DNA of 64,000 nt from Sisyra terminalis. Lineage: Eukaryota > Arthropoda > Insecta > Neuroptera > Sisyridae. This document shows positions 36,568-50,937 of the stretch, in pieces. The stretch is taken from contig OY292275.1 of NCBI GenBank assembly GCA_958496175.1, forward strand, positions 53,087,701 through 53,151,700. Reading direction: 5' to 3'. The position numbers were made by a program, and so were the translations under genes. The notes beneath the pieces are model-generated. The model was given only the letters and a program-made list of their open reading frames with translations, made no database searches and was not told the DNA's origin. The first letter of the stretch is position 1, and each line of letters opens with the position of its first letter.

Positions 36568-36741
36568 TTTTTTTTTAATTGTTATTTACCGTCGCTTTTA
36601 TTACTACTAAGGTCTTTAGCGACTCTAGGGTTCATAAAAATCCGTGATCAAGAAATATTGAAAATTTGCTCAATACACGGATCAAACCCAAAACCTACCA
36701 GTTTTAAAGCGGTCATCTAGACCACTTAGCCACCAGTAGGC
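36568..36741 (-). mobile_element. tRNA-derived SINE, copy 2
   Basis: About 75-80% like copy 1 and in the same orientation. On the minus strand it reads gcctactggtggctaagtgg, tctagatgaccgc, then ggttttgggtttgatccgtg (box B-like), then a shared body ending gcgacggtaaataacaatta and an A-rich tail. No clear target duplication remains. Confidence 0.83.
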
Positions 36742-38927
36742 TTGACAAAATTTTAAAATACACATGTTTCCGATTTAAAACCAACTATTGAGAATCATTG
36801 AAAAAAGCAAGAATGGCCTTACATATCGTATTACATACGTTACTTTATCAAAGTTCGTATTCTATCTTAATAACAAATGTGTATTTTACGCGTTATATGG
36901 CAACTGTAAACAATAGAATGAATTTAATGATACCCCTTTATGACGTATTTAGTTTTAGCAACGCAATCCCGTATTTTTTTTCAATGAAATTACATTTATA
37001 TTTTATAAATTAGTTTAATAATACATTGAAATCGAAACAATATTCATCTTTCAACGTTTAATCCGATAGCTTTGTGAAATTCAACGTCAATTACGTAATT
37101 GTCCAAAAATCAACAACATTACTCCTTGATATTGAAATAAGTTTCTTTAAAAATATTCATTAAAATTTATTTGGATCAGCAAAAAAATCTATGTAAAAAT
37201 TAATCAAATATTTACTTTACAATGTTCCTACATATCTTATTTTAGTCTTATACATCTTCTACGAAATTTTAAACTTAAAACAAAGCTGTTTTATCATTCA
37301 TTTAATTCAAAATTCATAACAAAAAAAGAACTGTTAGTTAAAAATAAGAAACGTTAATGATTTACCACTGAGCAAACTGAAATTAAGTAATACTAAAAAA
37401 AATCGATGGTAAACCTCAAGTATATTTTTTGTAACGTTAGAAATTTAAAATATGTTTTTACTAAGACAAAATTTATTGTTTCTCGTTAATTTCGTTTTGT
37501 TTATATAAAAAATAAATTTATTTTTAGAATTTTCTAAAGGTCATTGCACACGATGGAAACTTTCATACTTACTTTATACTCGCTTTACTGCAAGTATCTG
37601 TTCGATGGTTAGTTAATGTAAACTTCGTTTTTTGCTAGTTTACAACGTTTTCAATTTCTCCTCTTTTTCATGGGGTTGTGTAATTTAAAGACAAACCAAT
37701 CGCCGTGAAGGATTTCTTCTTGAGACATATTCCTTGTTACTATATCATTCGTGTGACTTCCTTATCAAACTTCAAGTAGCATCATAACTTGAAACCGTAG
37801 CATGCAAACGAGGTCAAACTCCTATACCGTGTGCAGTGATCTTAAAACACGAAAAAAAAATTTTTTTTAATACTTTTTATTTCTTACAAAAAGTCTACAA
37901 ATACTTAAAAATCCATAAAAATTATGGTCTACAATTTTTTTTTCTGTTCAATTTTAACAAAAACTAAAAAAAATATAAATTTCAACGACATTAAATTTGA
38001 TAAACTTCTATTGATTGTAAATTTTTTGAAGGATTTTTCAATATAAAATTTCTGACAACTTTTAATAACTTCCGTTTTACACTACCTAGTTATTTGGCTA
38101 AAAACTAAAAATGATTTCATTAATATAAAATTAGTTTTCTGTATCAGAAAACAGATAAGACAAATTCCTTCAAAAATTGAGGAAAAAAATATAAACAACT
38201 ATATAATTGCATACAACAATAAAAAAGCACAATTTTATATTTAAACATAAAAATCAGTGAAACTCTTATAATTTTTTTATAAATTTCATAAGTCCATGGT
38301 ATCAAATAGGCACATATTAATACTTGTATGCAATTTATTAGTTGTTACAAAAAAAAAATGAATTTCTATTGTAGATTAATATAATATTATACTTTGTTTT
38401 AGTACAATAATGACATAATGTAAAACGAAATAAAATAAAAATGTGTAAATAAATAAATATCTGAATATATAATTGCTTTTTTTTTTCGCTAATTCATCCA
38501 TTATTTAATTTGATATAGCAATCATTTTCTGAAATCAACTCAAAACCAGTCTTTTTTTTTAATTAAATGCACCAATTTTCCCTAGTTAATAACAAAGAAT
38601 TGTGTTTCTTTAATATTAATTGAATGCCGTTGAAGTTTGAATGTGTATCAACCAATATTATCACCATTTATTTTATTTCAACCCATTGCTTGTGTTAATC
38701 ATCTTTGGCATTGGAACTGAAAAATAAGAAAGGATAATTATAATATTGAAAATCAATTTATTCTATTTTATTAAAATTTATAAACATAATAAATCGAAAT
38801 TTATGCTTTGCTATATCTATAACATAAAGACTCTACTTACAATTAGATAAAAAAGCGACTATTTAAAAATTGTACTGTAGTAAAATTTGTTTGGAATGAA
38901 GTTCCTTATTCCAGAATGACAGAAAAA
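36742..38927. other. Gene-free AT-rich region
   Basis: No gene, RNA or named repeat recognised; many poly-T and poly-A runs. A patch at 37540-37850 is less AT-rich but has no coding signal. Confidence 0.4.
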
Positions 38928-38986
38928 AATATTATTTATTTTTTAGCAGGAAAGTGGACTTTAAGGATGCAAATCCATATACTAAT

Positions 38987-39047
38987 AATTAATTCAGCGA
39001 CGTTTCGGTCCTTTATTTCACCTTCATCAAGCTTCTTAATATAAAGT
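38987..39047 (-). ncRNA. Hammerhead-like motif (left arm, core mutated)
   Basis: The mirror copy on the minus strand has the same GAAACGTC (39006-38999) and helix II, but its core reads cTTGATGA (39031-39024) instead of CTGATGA at the position of the catalytic C3. That substitution should abolish cleavage. The two arms therefore no longer match at the functional centre. Confidence 0.5.
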
Positions 39048-39071
39048 ATATAAGAATCTATCTATATCTAT

Positions 39072-39132
39072 CTTAATATAAGAAGCCTGATGAAGGTCAA
39101 ATAAAGGACCGAAACGTCGCTGAATTAATTAT
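39072..39132 (+). ncRNA. Candidate hammerhead ribozyme (right arm, intact core)
   Basis: CTGATGA (39087-39093) is followed by helix II (ggtc...gacc with loop containing caaataa), then GAAA (39111-39114), C, and the cleavage triplet GTC (39116-39118). Helix I would pair agc with gct next to the core and ttaat with attaa farther out, leaving an internal loop as in type I hammerheads. Helix III is only the self-complementary ACGT, so activity would need a dimer, as proposed for the minimal ribozymes of Penelope-like elements. Seen: the motifs and pairings. Inferred: catalysis. Confidence 0.6.
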
Positions 39133-39190
39133 TAGTATATGAATTTACATCCTTTAAGTCCATTTTCCTGCTAAAAGTTAAATAATATTA

Positions 39191-39513
39191 TGTAAAGTAA
39201 GGACACAACAAATTTATCGAAAAAAAAGTAATAACATCGACCCCTTGCTATAAACATTACAGCAAATTAACGTATACAATGCAGACCAGTTGTATTTGTT
39301 TTATGTGTACTTTCAAATATGTAAGTATACCACTATAGTATAGTAGTATAAACCTGTGTTGCTTGTACATGTTATAGTTACTTAAAAAAATATATTCCTA
39401 TTATTTAGAATGTTATTTCCATTGTTTAATTTTTTTTTTTTTTATTTCAATAATTCTCAAACGTACTTAACTCACTTCATTGTGCCTGTTATTCGATACA
39501 AAGTATATACATA
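39191..39513. other. Short AT-rich spacer
   Basis: No feature recognised between the inverted repeat and MITE copy 2. Confidence 0.4.
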
Positions 39514-39727
39514 CAGTATAATCTCACTAATCCGGCACTTCGATTGATCGGCACATCCAATAATCCAGCACCCTCCGCCCACGCGTCCCTCTATACCTAT
39601 GCGCTCTATGAAATGCTTTATTTTATTCATTACCTATGACTTTTTCACTTAAATCCAGTAATCCAAACATTCCAATAATCCGGCACCCTCCGGTTTTTAA
39701 TAGTGCCGGATTAGTGAGATTACACTG
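39514..39727. mobile_element. pogo/Tigger-like MITE, copy 2 (214 bp, opposite orientation)
   Basis: Begins CAGTATAATCTCACTAATCC and ends gattacactg, flanked by TA (39512-39513, 39728-39729). Read in reverse complement it follows copy 1 at 33281 along its whole length (gtcataggtaatgaat, aaagcatttcatag, ggcggagggtgc). Confidence 0.88.
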
Positions 39728-39897
39728 TATATCGAAAAGAATTTTGTTCCAACCGGGTATCCCACGACGCCTATCGTTTTTTAAAAGTAAAGTTGGTCAA
39801 AAAATAAAACTTATTCGAAACCAATAAAATATCCAGCGACAAGAAAAATCGTATAACTACTTAATGATTCAAATCCGATGAACTGCTTATTTGCTTC

Positions 39898-40010
39898 AAC
39901 TTGTAACGTTGAATTCCGTAAAATGATTGGATCAGATGTTGGATTGAGTAGATGTCCGATTTACGGAACGCAACATTACACATTGAAGTTCACAATTCAA
40001 CGGATTTGAT
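39898..40010. repeat. Short dispersed repeat with internal inverted symmetry
   Basis: taacgttgaattccgtaaaa near the left faces tttacggaacgcaacatta near the right. A deleted relative lies at 36500-36566. It may be a small MITE located just downstream of the PEX14 stop. Confidence 0.55.
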
Positions 40011-40098
40011 TTTTTTTCTTTTGCTACACACGAAACTTTGATTTTACAGGAAAACCTGAAGTTTTCAATCCTCATTAAGTTAGTAAATCTAAAATGCT

Positions 40099-42515
40099 TT
40101 ACATTATTTCAATGCTGCTATCACTGTTTTTCGTAACCACTTCGGTTTCAGATCCCGATGAAGCAGATCTGGAGCCGCATTCAATCAATTCTTCCGATTT
40201 GTCGCGGTCTACAGAATCTGCATGAGCAGCTGCACTAGAAAGTTGCCACGCGGGAATCGACGGAGGAACCACCGCACTATGAGGAACTGACGGAAATTGT
40301 TTTCGGTTTAACAATAATCCTTTAACGGTTTCAATTTCTTCTTTTAGTTCTTCAAAATTTTTTTCACTTCGTTTAGTTTCTTTCTGATGTGCTGATAAAT
40401 CGTTGACGTCGATGTGAACCTGAGCAATCGTTTCTTTCAATTCATCTATGGCCTTTTTCATGTCATTGCTTATGTCGGTTAGTTGTTCCTTTACACTTTT
40501 TTCTTTTTTCCTTCCAAAGAAAAATGGATATATATAATCGCGATATAATACATACAATCCATATATTAATGCACTAATTACGGCCAATGATTGCAAGCCA
40601 TCTCGTATTCTGATAAAAAGTGATGGTTGTGGAGCTACGATTTGATGTGATATAGTAGTGAAATTCTTAAATCAAACAAATCATATTTATTGTCAATTTT
40701 ATTACAATTAACTTAGTATATTAACTTACCTCATTCCCTGTCATCGATAAATTTGCGCGTTTAAATGCTTCTTCTATTTCTTCATCGGTTAGTCCCTTCG
40801 TTTTTAAAAATTGCTTTCTTTGGGCTATACTAGTTTTAATAACATTTGGATTTCTCAAAAATTTTACCGCTACAGTTACCTGAAATTTTAAAGACAATAA
40901 TTAGATATTTTTTTGGTATAAGTTATAACATTCATTCATAAATTGTTTAACTTAAATAAATTATTTAACAAAATATACTTGAAACAGTGTAATCTTTAAA
41001 AAGCGACTTAAAAGCTACAAAGGATAAATTTAAATTAACAGTCCTTCAAACATCGCGTACTTCTACCATTTCCTAAAATGTATATATTTTTACCGTTTTT
41101 ACCTATATGAACTTTTGCAATATTCAATCGTTTGAATAACTTTCTTAAAAGTTTAAAAAATATATAGAAAACGTTATTAATTAGATACACTTCGTGTAAT
41201 GTAAAACAATAGTTACAAAAGCATAAGAAAAACACTCAGCACATCTATTATTTCCTAATATTTCTCTAATTAAAGTTAAACTAATTTTTTACTTCACTGC
41301 TATTAGCTTCCATTGTTGATAGTTCGTAAGATACGGAACTTATAATCTCATTTTTCACTTATTTCCCAGCACTTTATAGTGCTGAATTTTGGCACACCTG
41401 CTTATTCACGATAAAAATACATGAATCCGTCGTAAAATTTAATAACCACCAAACATTTCTACTTTAATTAAACATTTAAATTTTGAAAAAACGTTGGTTG
41501 CCTACCTAACCGGCGCATGTAAAAGTGAGTCAATTTAATAGTTCAAATACAATGACAAAACTGATTTTTAAAAATATATTAAAAGACTAAAAAGGAGAAA
41601 ATAAAGATACTAAAAAAAGAATTTCAAAATCTCGCTTCTATTGATAAAATTAAAAAAAAATACCAATTGAATCTTCTTACTGATATAAAGGCGATATTAG
41701 CCATTAATGAGAATCATAAGCTATCTAGTTGTGCATCAAGGCTAGGCGTACAATTTTGTAATATGGAATACCCCTCGCTTTGATGTACAAATAGATAGCT
41801 TATGATTTTTATTCATTGACTAATATCGCTTCAATATCGATGGTGCAATCGGTACAAAGATTCACTTCATAAATTTATTTTTTACCTTTTTAGTGCATTT
41901 TATCAATAGAAGTGAAGTTTTTAAAATCTTTTTTTTAAATATTTTAGCTTAGATTGTAAACAATAAAAATACCGTACGTAGATTTGCATAGGCATATAAA
42001 TTATAATATAAAAACAACCATAATCAGTAACTTCTGTGAGTTTAAAAAAGAAAAACTCTACTAATTATAAGGAAGCAATTCAACTAAAATACCATTAGTC
42101 TTTTAACATATTGGCTAGCCGTTCAATTAAGTGACAAATTATACTAGTTGGCTGTGACTTATACTCTAATACTTTCAATTTTCATCTCAATGCCAACCTT
42201 GGTCAATATTTATATGGACCACGCAAGAAATCTACAAAAACAATATTTCATTAAGGGGCGATATCACCTATTACTAACAATTTATTATTGGAAAACAATA
42301 ATGAGGCATTGTTCAATTAAAGGGGTGATCCTTCGTATACATTCGGTTACATTGAAGGATTTGAAAAGGGCGATGCTTTATTAGAACTTGATGTATTTTT
42401 TTAAGAGCTTTAATATTTATTAAATAAAATAAATGCTTACAATTTCTTCCCGGATTTCTCCTTGTATATTGTTTATATTAATTGTCGTTTGTTCCTTTTC
42501 TTCGACTAAAGCCAT
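40099..42515 (-). CDS. PEX14: Peroxin-14, peroxisomal import docking protein
   Basis: Docks the cargo receptor PEX5 on the peroxisome membrane as part of the PEX13/PEX14 complex. Exons: 42515-42441, 40879-40730, 40665-40099, totalling 792 nt and 263 residues; all phase 0 with GT...AG ends. Exon 2 encodes the PEX5-binding three-helix domain (VAVKFLRNPNVI, SIAQRKQFLKTKGLTDEEI). Exon 3 has the single membrane segment LAVISALIYGLYVLYRDYIY at about residues 99-118, preceded by the family-like RIRDGLQ. After it come a coiled coil (about 127-190) and a serine/glutamate-rich acidic tail. Two TTG/ATG choices exist inside exon 3, but the upstream exons restore the conserved domain, so the start at 42515 is preferred. 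Intron 1 (1.56 kb) contains a fold-back element. Confidence 0.95.
41611..41936. mobile_element. Fold-back MITE in PEX14 intron 1
   Basis: Nearly palindromic over about 325 bp. ctcgcttctattgataaaat (41631) faces attttatcaatagaagtgaa (41897). gcgatattagccattaatga (41691) faces attcattgactaatatcgct (41811). ataagctatctagttgtgca (41717) faces tgtacaaatagatagcttat (41784). The unpaired centre is about 30 bp. No coding sequence. Confidence 0.82.
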
Positions 42516-43908
42516 AGTTTTGTTAAAACTTAAAAAATTTCAATTTAAAGATATAAAATCACTAGTCGCACTTGTCCTTTTATTCGAATAAAAATATAGG
42601 CTATTTTTTTTTCAAAGTTGTACTTTCTTTTCCCTTAAATTTATGACTAGAAATAAAATAATGGTACTTAAAATTTTAACTTATATAAAACGCAAATGAA
42701 CACAAGACTTTGACATTAACTTGGACTTTGGTTAAAATAATGTTTTTTGTACCCATTTGCACGGAATTGTACCGTTCGCCATTAGACAAACTAATATATT
42801 TCGTGAAAAATAAAATGTAGACTATTTTGAATTATAAATTGGTTGAAAAATAAATAAATCTATTTTTATTTTATATTCGGATTTAGGTAAACGGACTTTA
42901 TGTTTTTTTCTTTCATTGATAAATTTAAAATTGATTGAAATAATAGTAAGTGTTTTGAATTCCGTAGTACCGTATGTGTAATGGCTGAAAGTGGGTGGCG
43001 TTCGACAAGAGTATAGTCAACCGTTCATCGTCGGCTTCTAATATTGATGAATTTATTTTAATTGAAATTAGTGCCGGGCGGATGTTTCAGTGAAAAGAAT
43101 TGCTTAGGTAATAAACTTTCCTTTAAGTCTACTTAATTTAATTAGCTTTGAACGTTTTTCATAAATTGCTTATGGGAAATGAACTGACATTTATATTTGG
43201 CATATAAACTGCTTGATAGACATTGATTTTAAATACATTCCCGTTATATATATTTGCTATCTATTCTCTTCTTAAAATATAAGTGGGCGGATTTATATTA
43301 TTTATCATTGAATGCTTACATCATTTTTATATAGGGACAAAGAGTTATCACTGCTTTAAATATAATATTATAACTACGTGGAAATTTTACATCCTTTACG
43401 ATTTGCAAATTTGGTTCCTAGGTCAATCCAACTGCTGAAGTGTCTTGAACAAATAAGTAAACAATTTGGACTTGCAATTAATCTAAAATGCAAAATCTTT
43501 CTTGTTACAAAGTATTTTTGTTATTCAAAAGTAAATTTAAGGGCATTAATGATTCTTATATAAGACATGCTATGATGTTCCACCATAAAACCAACAACCT
43601 TAAATAAACTATATCATTTTATTGATAGATACTCCCAATTCAACTAATTTGATTCGATTTAAAATAAAAAATATTAATGTTTAATATATTGTAATTGAAA
43701 CAAATTATTCTTAATTCATTAAATTTTATTAACGTAAGAAGTAAATTAAAACAAAAAACTTCCGCTATCATTTGTAACACTTTATAGCATTAAGTATGTG
43801 TCTCATTTTTTTTAATTGCAAACAAAATGGTCAAAAGGTTATCAATTTTTTTTATTTTATTTTTATTTAGTGGTCCGAGTCTAATAGTCGGATCAATTTG
43901 GCGACAGA
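42516..43908. promoter_or_regulatory. Divergent promoter region, PEX14 / AP-2 mu
   Basis: The two start codons are 1.39 kb apart. A less AT-rich patch at 42975-43090 (gtgggtggcgttcgacaaga, agtgccgggcggatgtttca) followed by a donor-like cttag|gtaata near 43108, and an acceptor tttatttag at 43870, suggest a non-coding first exon for AP-2 mu there. Core promoter elements are not obvious. Confidence 0.45.
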
Positions 43909-46442
<2,534 letters not shown>

Positions 46443-49090
46443 TGAAATTATATATTTATAATCAAAATTGCAACAAATCTCGAATCCAAATATTCGGTTT
46501 TATTTTACATTCATTTTATTTCTTTCGCTTCAAATATAAATAAATCAACTATTAGATACTCTTTGAGATTTGATGTAAGTTAGTAAATAAAACCGAAATA
46601 TTTACAGACGAGTTTATTTTCCCAAAAATAAATCTGGTCTATTATTGTTCTATTGAAAGTATAGAATATGTTTTGAAATGTCTCTAAATGATTATGAAAC
46701 TAATGTCTCTATTATTAGTTAGTTATGTTTTGCAAATTGAAATCATTTCGTTGGTTATTAAATTTGAAATATTGTAAATAAAAAAAAAACTACGATTAAA
46801 ATTGACCAAAATTTCATTTACTCCATTCTAATACACTGTATAAAACGGAATGATTTTAACACTAACTTTGCAAAGAGTCAAATTTTAAAAAAATATATAA
46901 CAAATGCTAAGATAATATAAACTATATTGTTAAATGAAACACAGTGTTATCTAAACTGACCAGAGATTAATTCGAGTTATATATCAGTAAGATTTTGGAC
47001 TTCTCATTAAGTATACGTTTTATCTATATTTTTTCAACTAAAATATTCTACAATTATTATACAACTATTTTTATTTTATTTTCTTTGTATAAGTAATCAA
47101 AAGCCGTATTAATTAAGAATCCGTACTGGGCCTAGTGCAAAAAATAGGTTGCGAACCATAAACGAACTAATTTCTGGTTCTAATTTTAGAAATAATTTCC
47201 AATCTTGATTTTCTTTTTGTTGAAAAGTTTAAATTGAAGTTAAAAAAATAGTACTATTTCAAAGGAATTTTTACTTTCTCAGAACTAAAAAATTGCGGAG
47301 TATTTTGACCTAACTTACGAGAAGAATGGTAGATCTGTTTTCATTTTCCTTTGAAATCCTAATGTTTATTAGAAAATCCTGGTTTAAAAATCGCTTCTTA
47401 GCTTAAAACTCCAGAAAATAGTTCATTTAAGACTCAAAATCGATCTTTTTCACGAGACCATGTACGAATATCTGTAATATTTTTAGTTTGCTTTCAAAGC
47501 TCTCATTAATGATGAACGTTTTGTAAATACTTGGAAGTAATTTTTCGTAAAGAAACTAAATGATGGGATTTCAATTTTTTTCAATTGCAGCTCCTAATCG
47601 CAGTAATTTGATATAAATTTTAATTCATTTAATATTTTGTTTGAGATGAAAAGTTCAAAAAATTTCAAGAAATAACATTCCGCTATATTGTAAAAGTTAA
47701 AATTATATTCTCGTAATTTATTAAATTTGTTTATTGCGATTTTAATTTAATTATTAAATTAAATATAGTTAAGAGGATAATATCGTTAAATGAAATGAAG
47801 AAATTTATTATTTTAGCACAAAAGCATTTTCAGTTTTATATCAAAAGTATAAATCCAACAATTGTAATTTTAAAAAAAAAATAGTAAAAATATACTTGTA
47901 TTAAATATGTAAATAAATTGGCTATGAAAAAGCTAATTTGGTGTTGTACGCTGACCTGTTCGTAATACTATTTGATTTATTAAAGATGAAAAGAAAAATG
48001 CTCTACATATACTATGTAAATTATATTGTTGTGTCATAAAATTATAAATCCAGAAACTCGTTCACGAAATATATGTGTAAAATTATATTATAAAAATAAC
48101 GAATTAAATAAAATATTCACAGTAAATATAGCTTTAGAAATAAAGAAAAATTATATATTCTCCATGTTATTATTTGCTATTTATCACAATAACGAATATT
48201 TCTATTATTTTTAAATAACTAGAAAATGTGGTATTCAAAAAATGAATATCGTAAAGTTAATTGTGATTTTTCTTATAGTTTCATGAGATATACACTTTAT
48301 CGAACAATGATTTCATGAACATATCTTAGTGTACTCATAGAATGTTGTTAGAGTCAAATGCTTTAAACTTAGCTATATCCATTATTTAACGACAATAATC
48401 CTAAAAAATGTAAAATAAAAAAGTTGTAATATACAATTTATGAAGTCAGTATCTATGTTTTTTCTTATTTTATATCATCATTTCGTTAGTTTGATGACTT
48501 ACTTCAAGGAACGTTTTTTTCTTTGTTATTTATATTTTGTTAAACTGGTGTATATTTCCATACGTAAAAATGTAATAAAGTTACTTCATGCAAAGATATT
48601 TTAATGTATTTATTTAATAAACTAACCATTATCATAGCATTTTATAGAAAGAACATCGAGGAATTTCAATGAAGTTAAAGTTATAACAATAAATTTTAGC
48701 ATAGCGTTCTGAATAAAAGTATGTGGCAAGCTGTAGACAAAAAAATATTAACAATTCTTAATCGAATTTTCAACCAAAAAGTTTCCATAAAAGCAAGATC
48801 TACCTTTCTACCAATAATTTGATTATACCTTTCTACTTCTTATCATTAACATTAGCCTTTAAATATGTGTCTGAAGTTGTTGCTAAATAGTAAATAGATC
48901 AGTTTTCATATTTGACAACTCAATAATGCAAATTAAATGACTGGAAAATGATTTTTTTTGGAGTTATTTTTAAATATTGATCGATATGAGGGATATAAGT
49001 GATTAAAATAAAGAAATAAAGATTGAAAATATTCTTGTTTCGAAATGATTCTAAGCCATTTGAAAACTAAATTGTATTTAATAGATTTTT
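46443..49090. other. AP-2 mu 3' region and gene-free spacer
   Basis: The AP-2 mu 3' UTR probably ends near the AATAAA signals at 46585-46590 or 46776. Beyond that is AT-rich DNA with no recognised gene. A 62-codon frame at 48026 is composition-driven. Confidence 0.4.
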
Positions 49091-49560
49091 ATATTACTAG
49101 CTGTTCCCGCCAGACGTTGTCCTGCTAGTTTATATTACAATGGCTATAAGTAAATAACTTGGATTTAAAAAATATATTCTTGGAACATTAAAAACCCCTC
49201 ATTAAGCAACCCGCAGCATCCCTTGCTGTACCTTTTGTACCTTACCTTCAAAATAAACATTTTTCAATTAAGGTTTGAAAAAATTTGCTATACCTCTAAA
49301 AATCACTATACGATCGTAGTAATGAAATATTGACAATTAGTGGCTATTGTATTGAGCGTTGAAAATGCTGTTTTTTACGGTCGTAGGTATATTACTAACG
49401 CCAGAAATAGATAAAAACATTCACAGATAAAAATGTTGCCAGTGTATCTAAATTTATTACGGAGAATTTGAGATATATAACTTTAATAGAAGCCCGCGAA
49501 GTTAGGATGAATTTCCGAAATGGCCCGGAATATCATTTGAGTTGGCCACCTCTGATTTAA
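49091..49560. repeat. Unclassified transposon remnant
   Basis: Less AT-rich than its surroundings; starts ctagctgttcccgccagacg and contains cccgcagcatcccttgctgt and gaagcccgcgaagttagg. Part of it (gcatccctt-ttgt-ccttt) recurs near 61072-61095. The sequence style is that of a dispersed insect DNA element, but I cannot name it or prove its ends. Confidence 0.4.
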
Positions 49561-50087
49561 AATATATTGATTTTGTGATATCTTAAAATAGAACATAGAT
49601 ATTTAATTAATGGGTATCCATTAATTTATTTTAATCGTCCTTTTGAATACCACTTTTATTATTAATAATTAATCGTAAATATTAGATAGGTGCTCATTTT
49701 TCTGAAGAAAATTTAGTTGAACTTAATTACAAAGTTTCTATCATATTCAGAAAGCTGTCTTTACATTAGAACCAAAAGTAAAACCAGAATAAAATATTGG
49801 TACAACTATTTAGATTAGACTTGTTTATGACCTTTATACTCTTCTTTTTTTTTGGCGAAACACTAAGATGTACCTAAAACTAAATATTATCGCAATCGAG
49901 AAACCTGTTCTTGAATTAGGTAATAGAATTCAGGTAAATAGAAATATACGATCAATTTTATCAACATGTGTTTCATAATGAACAATATTGTGAGCGAAAT
50001 TGGTTGAATTCCAAACTAGCGTTGAATGGCAAGTAATTGAACTCTGAACTGGTGATATGAAATAATATAGTAATATTTGATAATACT

Positions 50088-50268
50088 AGAAGGCCAAAAT
50101 ATGTACGAGAACAGGTAGGTAGATTCAAAGCTGCCATTTATGAATTCGAAATCAGTTGTAAATGTAAGTACAATTGACAACAAATAATAAATACCTTAAA
50201 CTGGTTCCGAATTCCTGAACGACATATTTCAATCTGCCATTCTCTCGTACACATTTTGGCCTTCAAGC
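50088..50268. mobile_element. MITE, 181 bp with ~70-bp TIRs
   Basis: gaaggccaaaatatgtacga at the left end is mirrored by tcgtacacattttggccttc at the right end. Pairing continues inward (gtagattcaaagctgcc / aatctgccattctc, gaattcgaaatcagtt / aactggttccgaattc) to a centre of about 40 bp. It lies between AP-2 mu and SF3B4. Confidence 0.82.
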
Positions 50269-50937
50269 TTACGTTTGCATTCCACACCGGTAAACAATTA
50301 AAGTGATTTCGAACTTAACGTGTGGAACTGATACTGACAAAAGCCATAACAAAAATGAAAAGTACTTCAATTTTCATTTTATGCCTTGTTGGCTGATGCC
50401 CGCAACTTCCTCTGCGTGACATCTATGATGAAATTATTTTCGTTTGAAATTTGCATGTATAAGATCAATAGATTAAGTTTCAAATTTCTTAAATTACTTA
50501 TTTAGATCCAATTATAATAAGGATATAAAAGCTAAAAACAGACCATCAAAATTAATTTAAATTAAGATGTTTGCATTCAAATTTTATAATGAAAAAAAAG
50601 CAAAATTTCGCTATATTTTTTAAACCTAAAATAAATGGTGATTTGATTATTAAAATCAATGCCTTACTTATCTATTTTAAAACTTTTTATAATTCATTTG
50701 TTTTATATTTTTTAAATAGAAGTACTTAAATAGAAAAAAATAATTTTCGCTTCAACTGTCTTCAGCCATCTTGGAGCACTTAAGCGCCGCGTAGCGGCAT
50801 TTTTCGTTTGACTTATCTGGGCACATTGGTTGTCAGAGTTGTCCGCAGTTGTAATGCGGCATTTTTGCAATAAATTTTCTCAAAAATATTAATATTTTAT
50901 CCTATAAACTCAATTAGGAATATAAGGATTATTCCTA
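50269..50937 (+). promoter_or_regulatory. Spacer and SF3B4 promoter/5' UTR region
   Basis: AT-rich until about 50755, where a G/C-richer patch begins (cttaagcgccgcgtagcggc, gagttgtccgcagttgtaat), the likely start region for SF3B4 transcription. No clear TATA box. Confidence 0.45.

Larger units (their letters stand above)
38928..39190. repeat. Long inverted repeat, ~120-bp arms, with hammerhead-like motifs
   Basis: Arms 38928-39048 and 39071-39190 are reverse complements at about 90% around a (tctata)-rich 22-bp spacer. Shared landmarks include the outer ttagcaggaaagtggactt and the inner tcagcgacgtttcggtcctt. Each arm contains a hammerhead-ribozyme-like core (see separate entries). Penelope-like retroelements carry such ribozymes in terminal repeats that are often arranged in inverted pairs, so this may be a remnant of one; no reverse transcriptase or GIY-YIG sequence is visible nearby. 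Confidence 0.82.
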
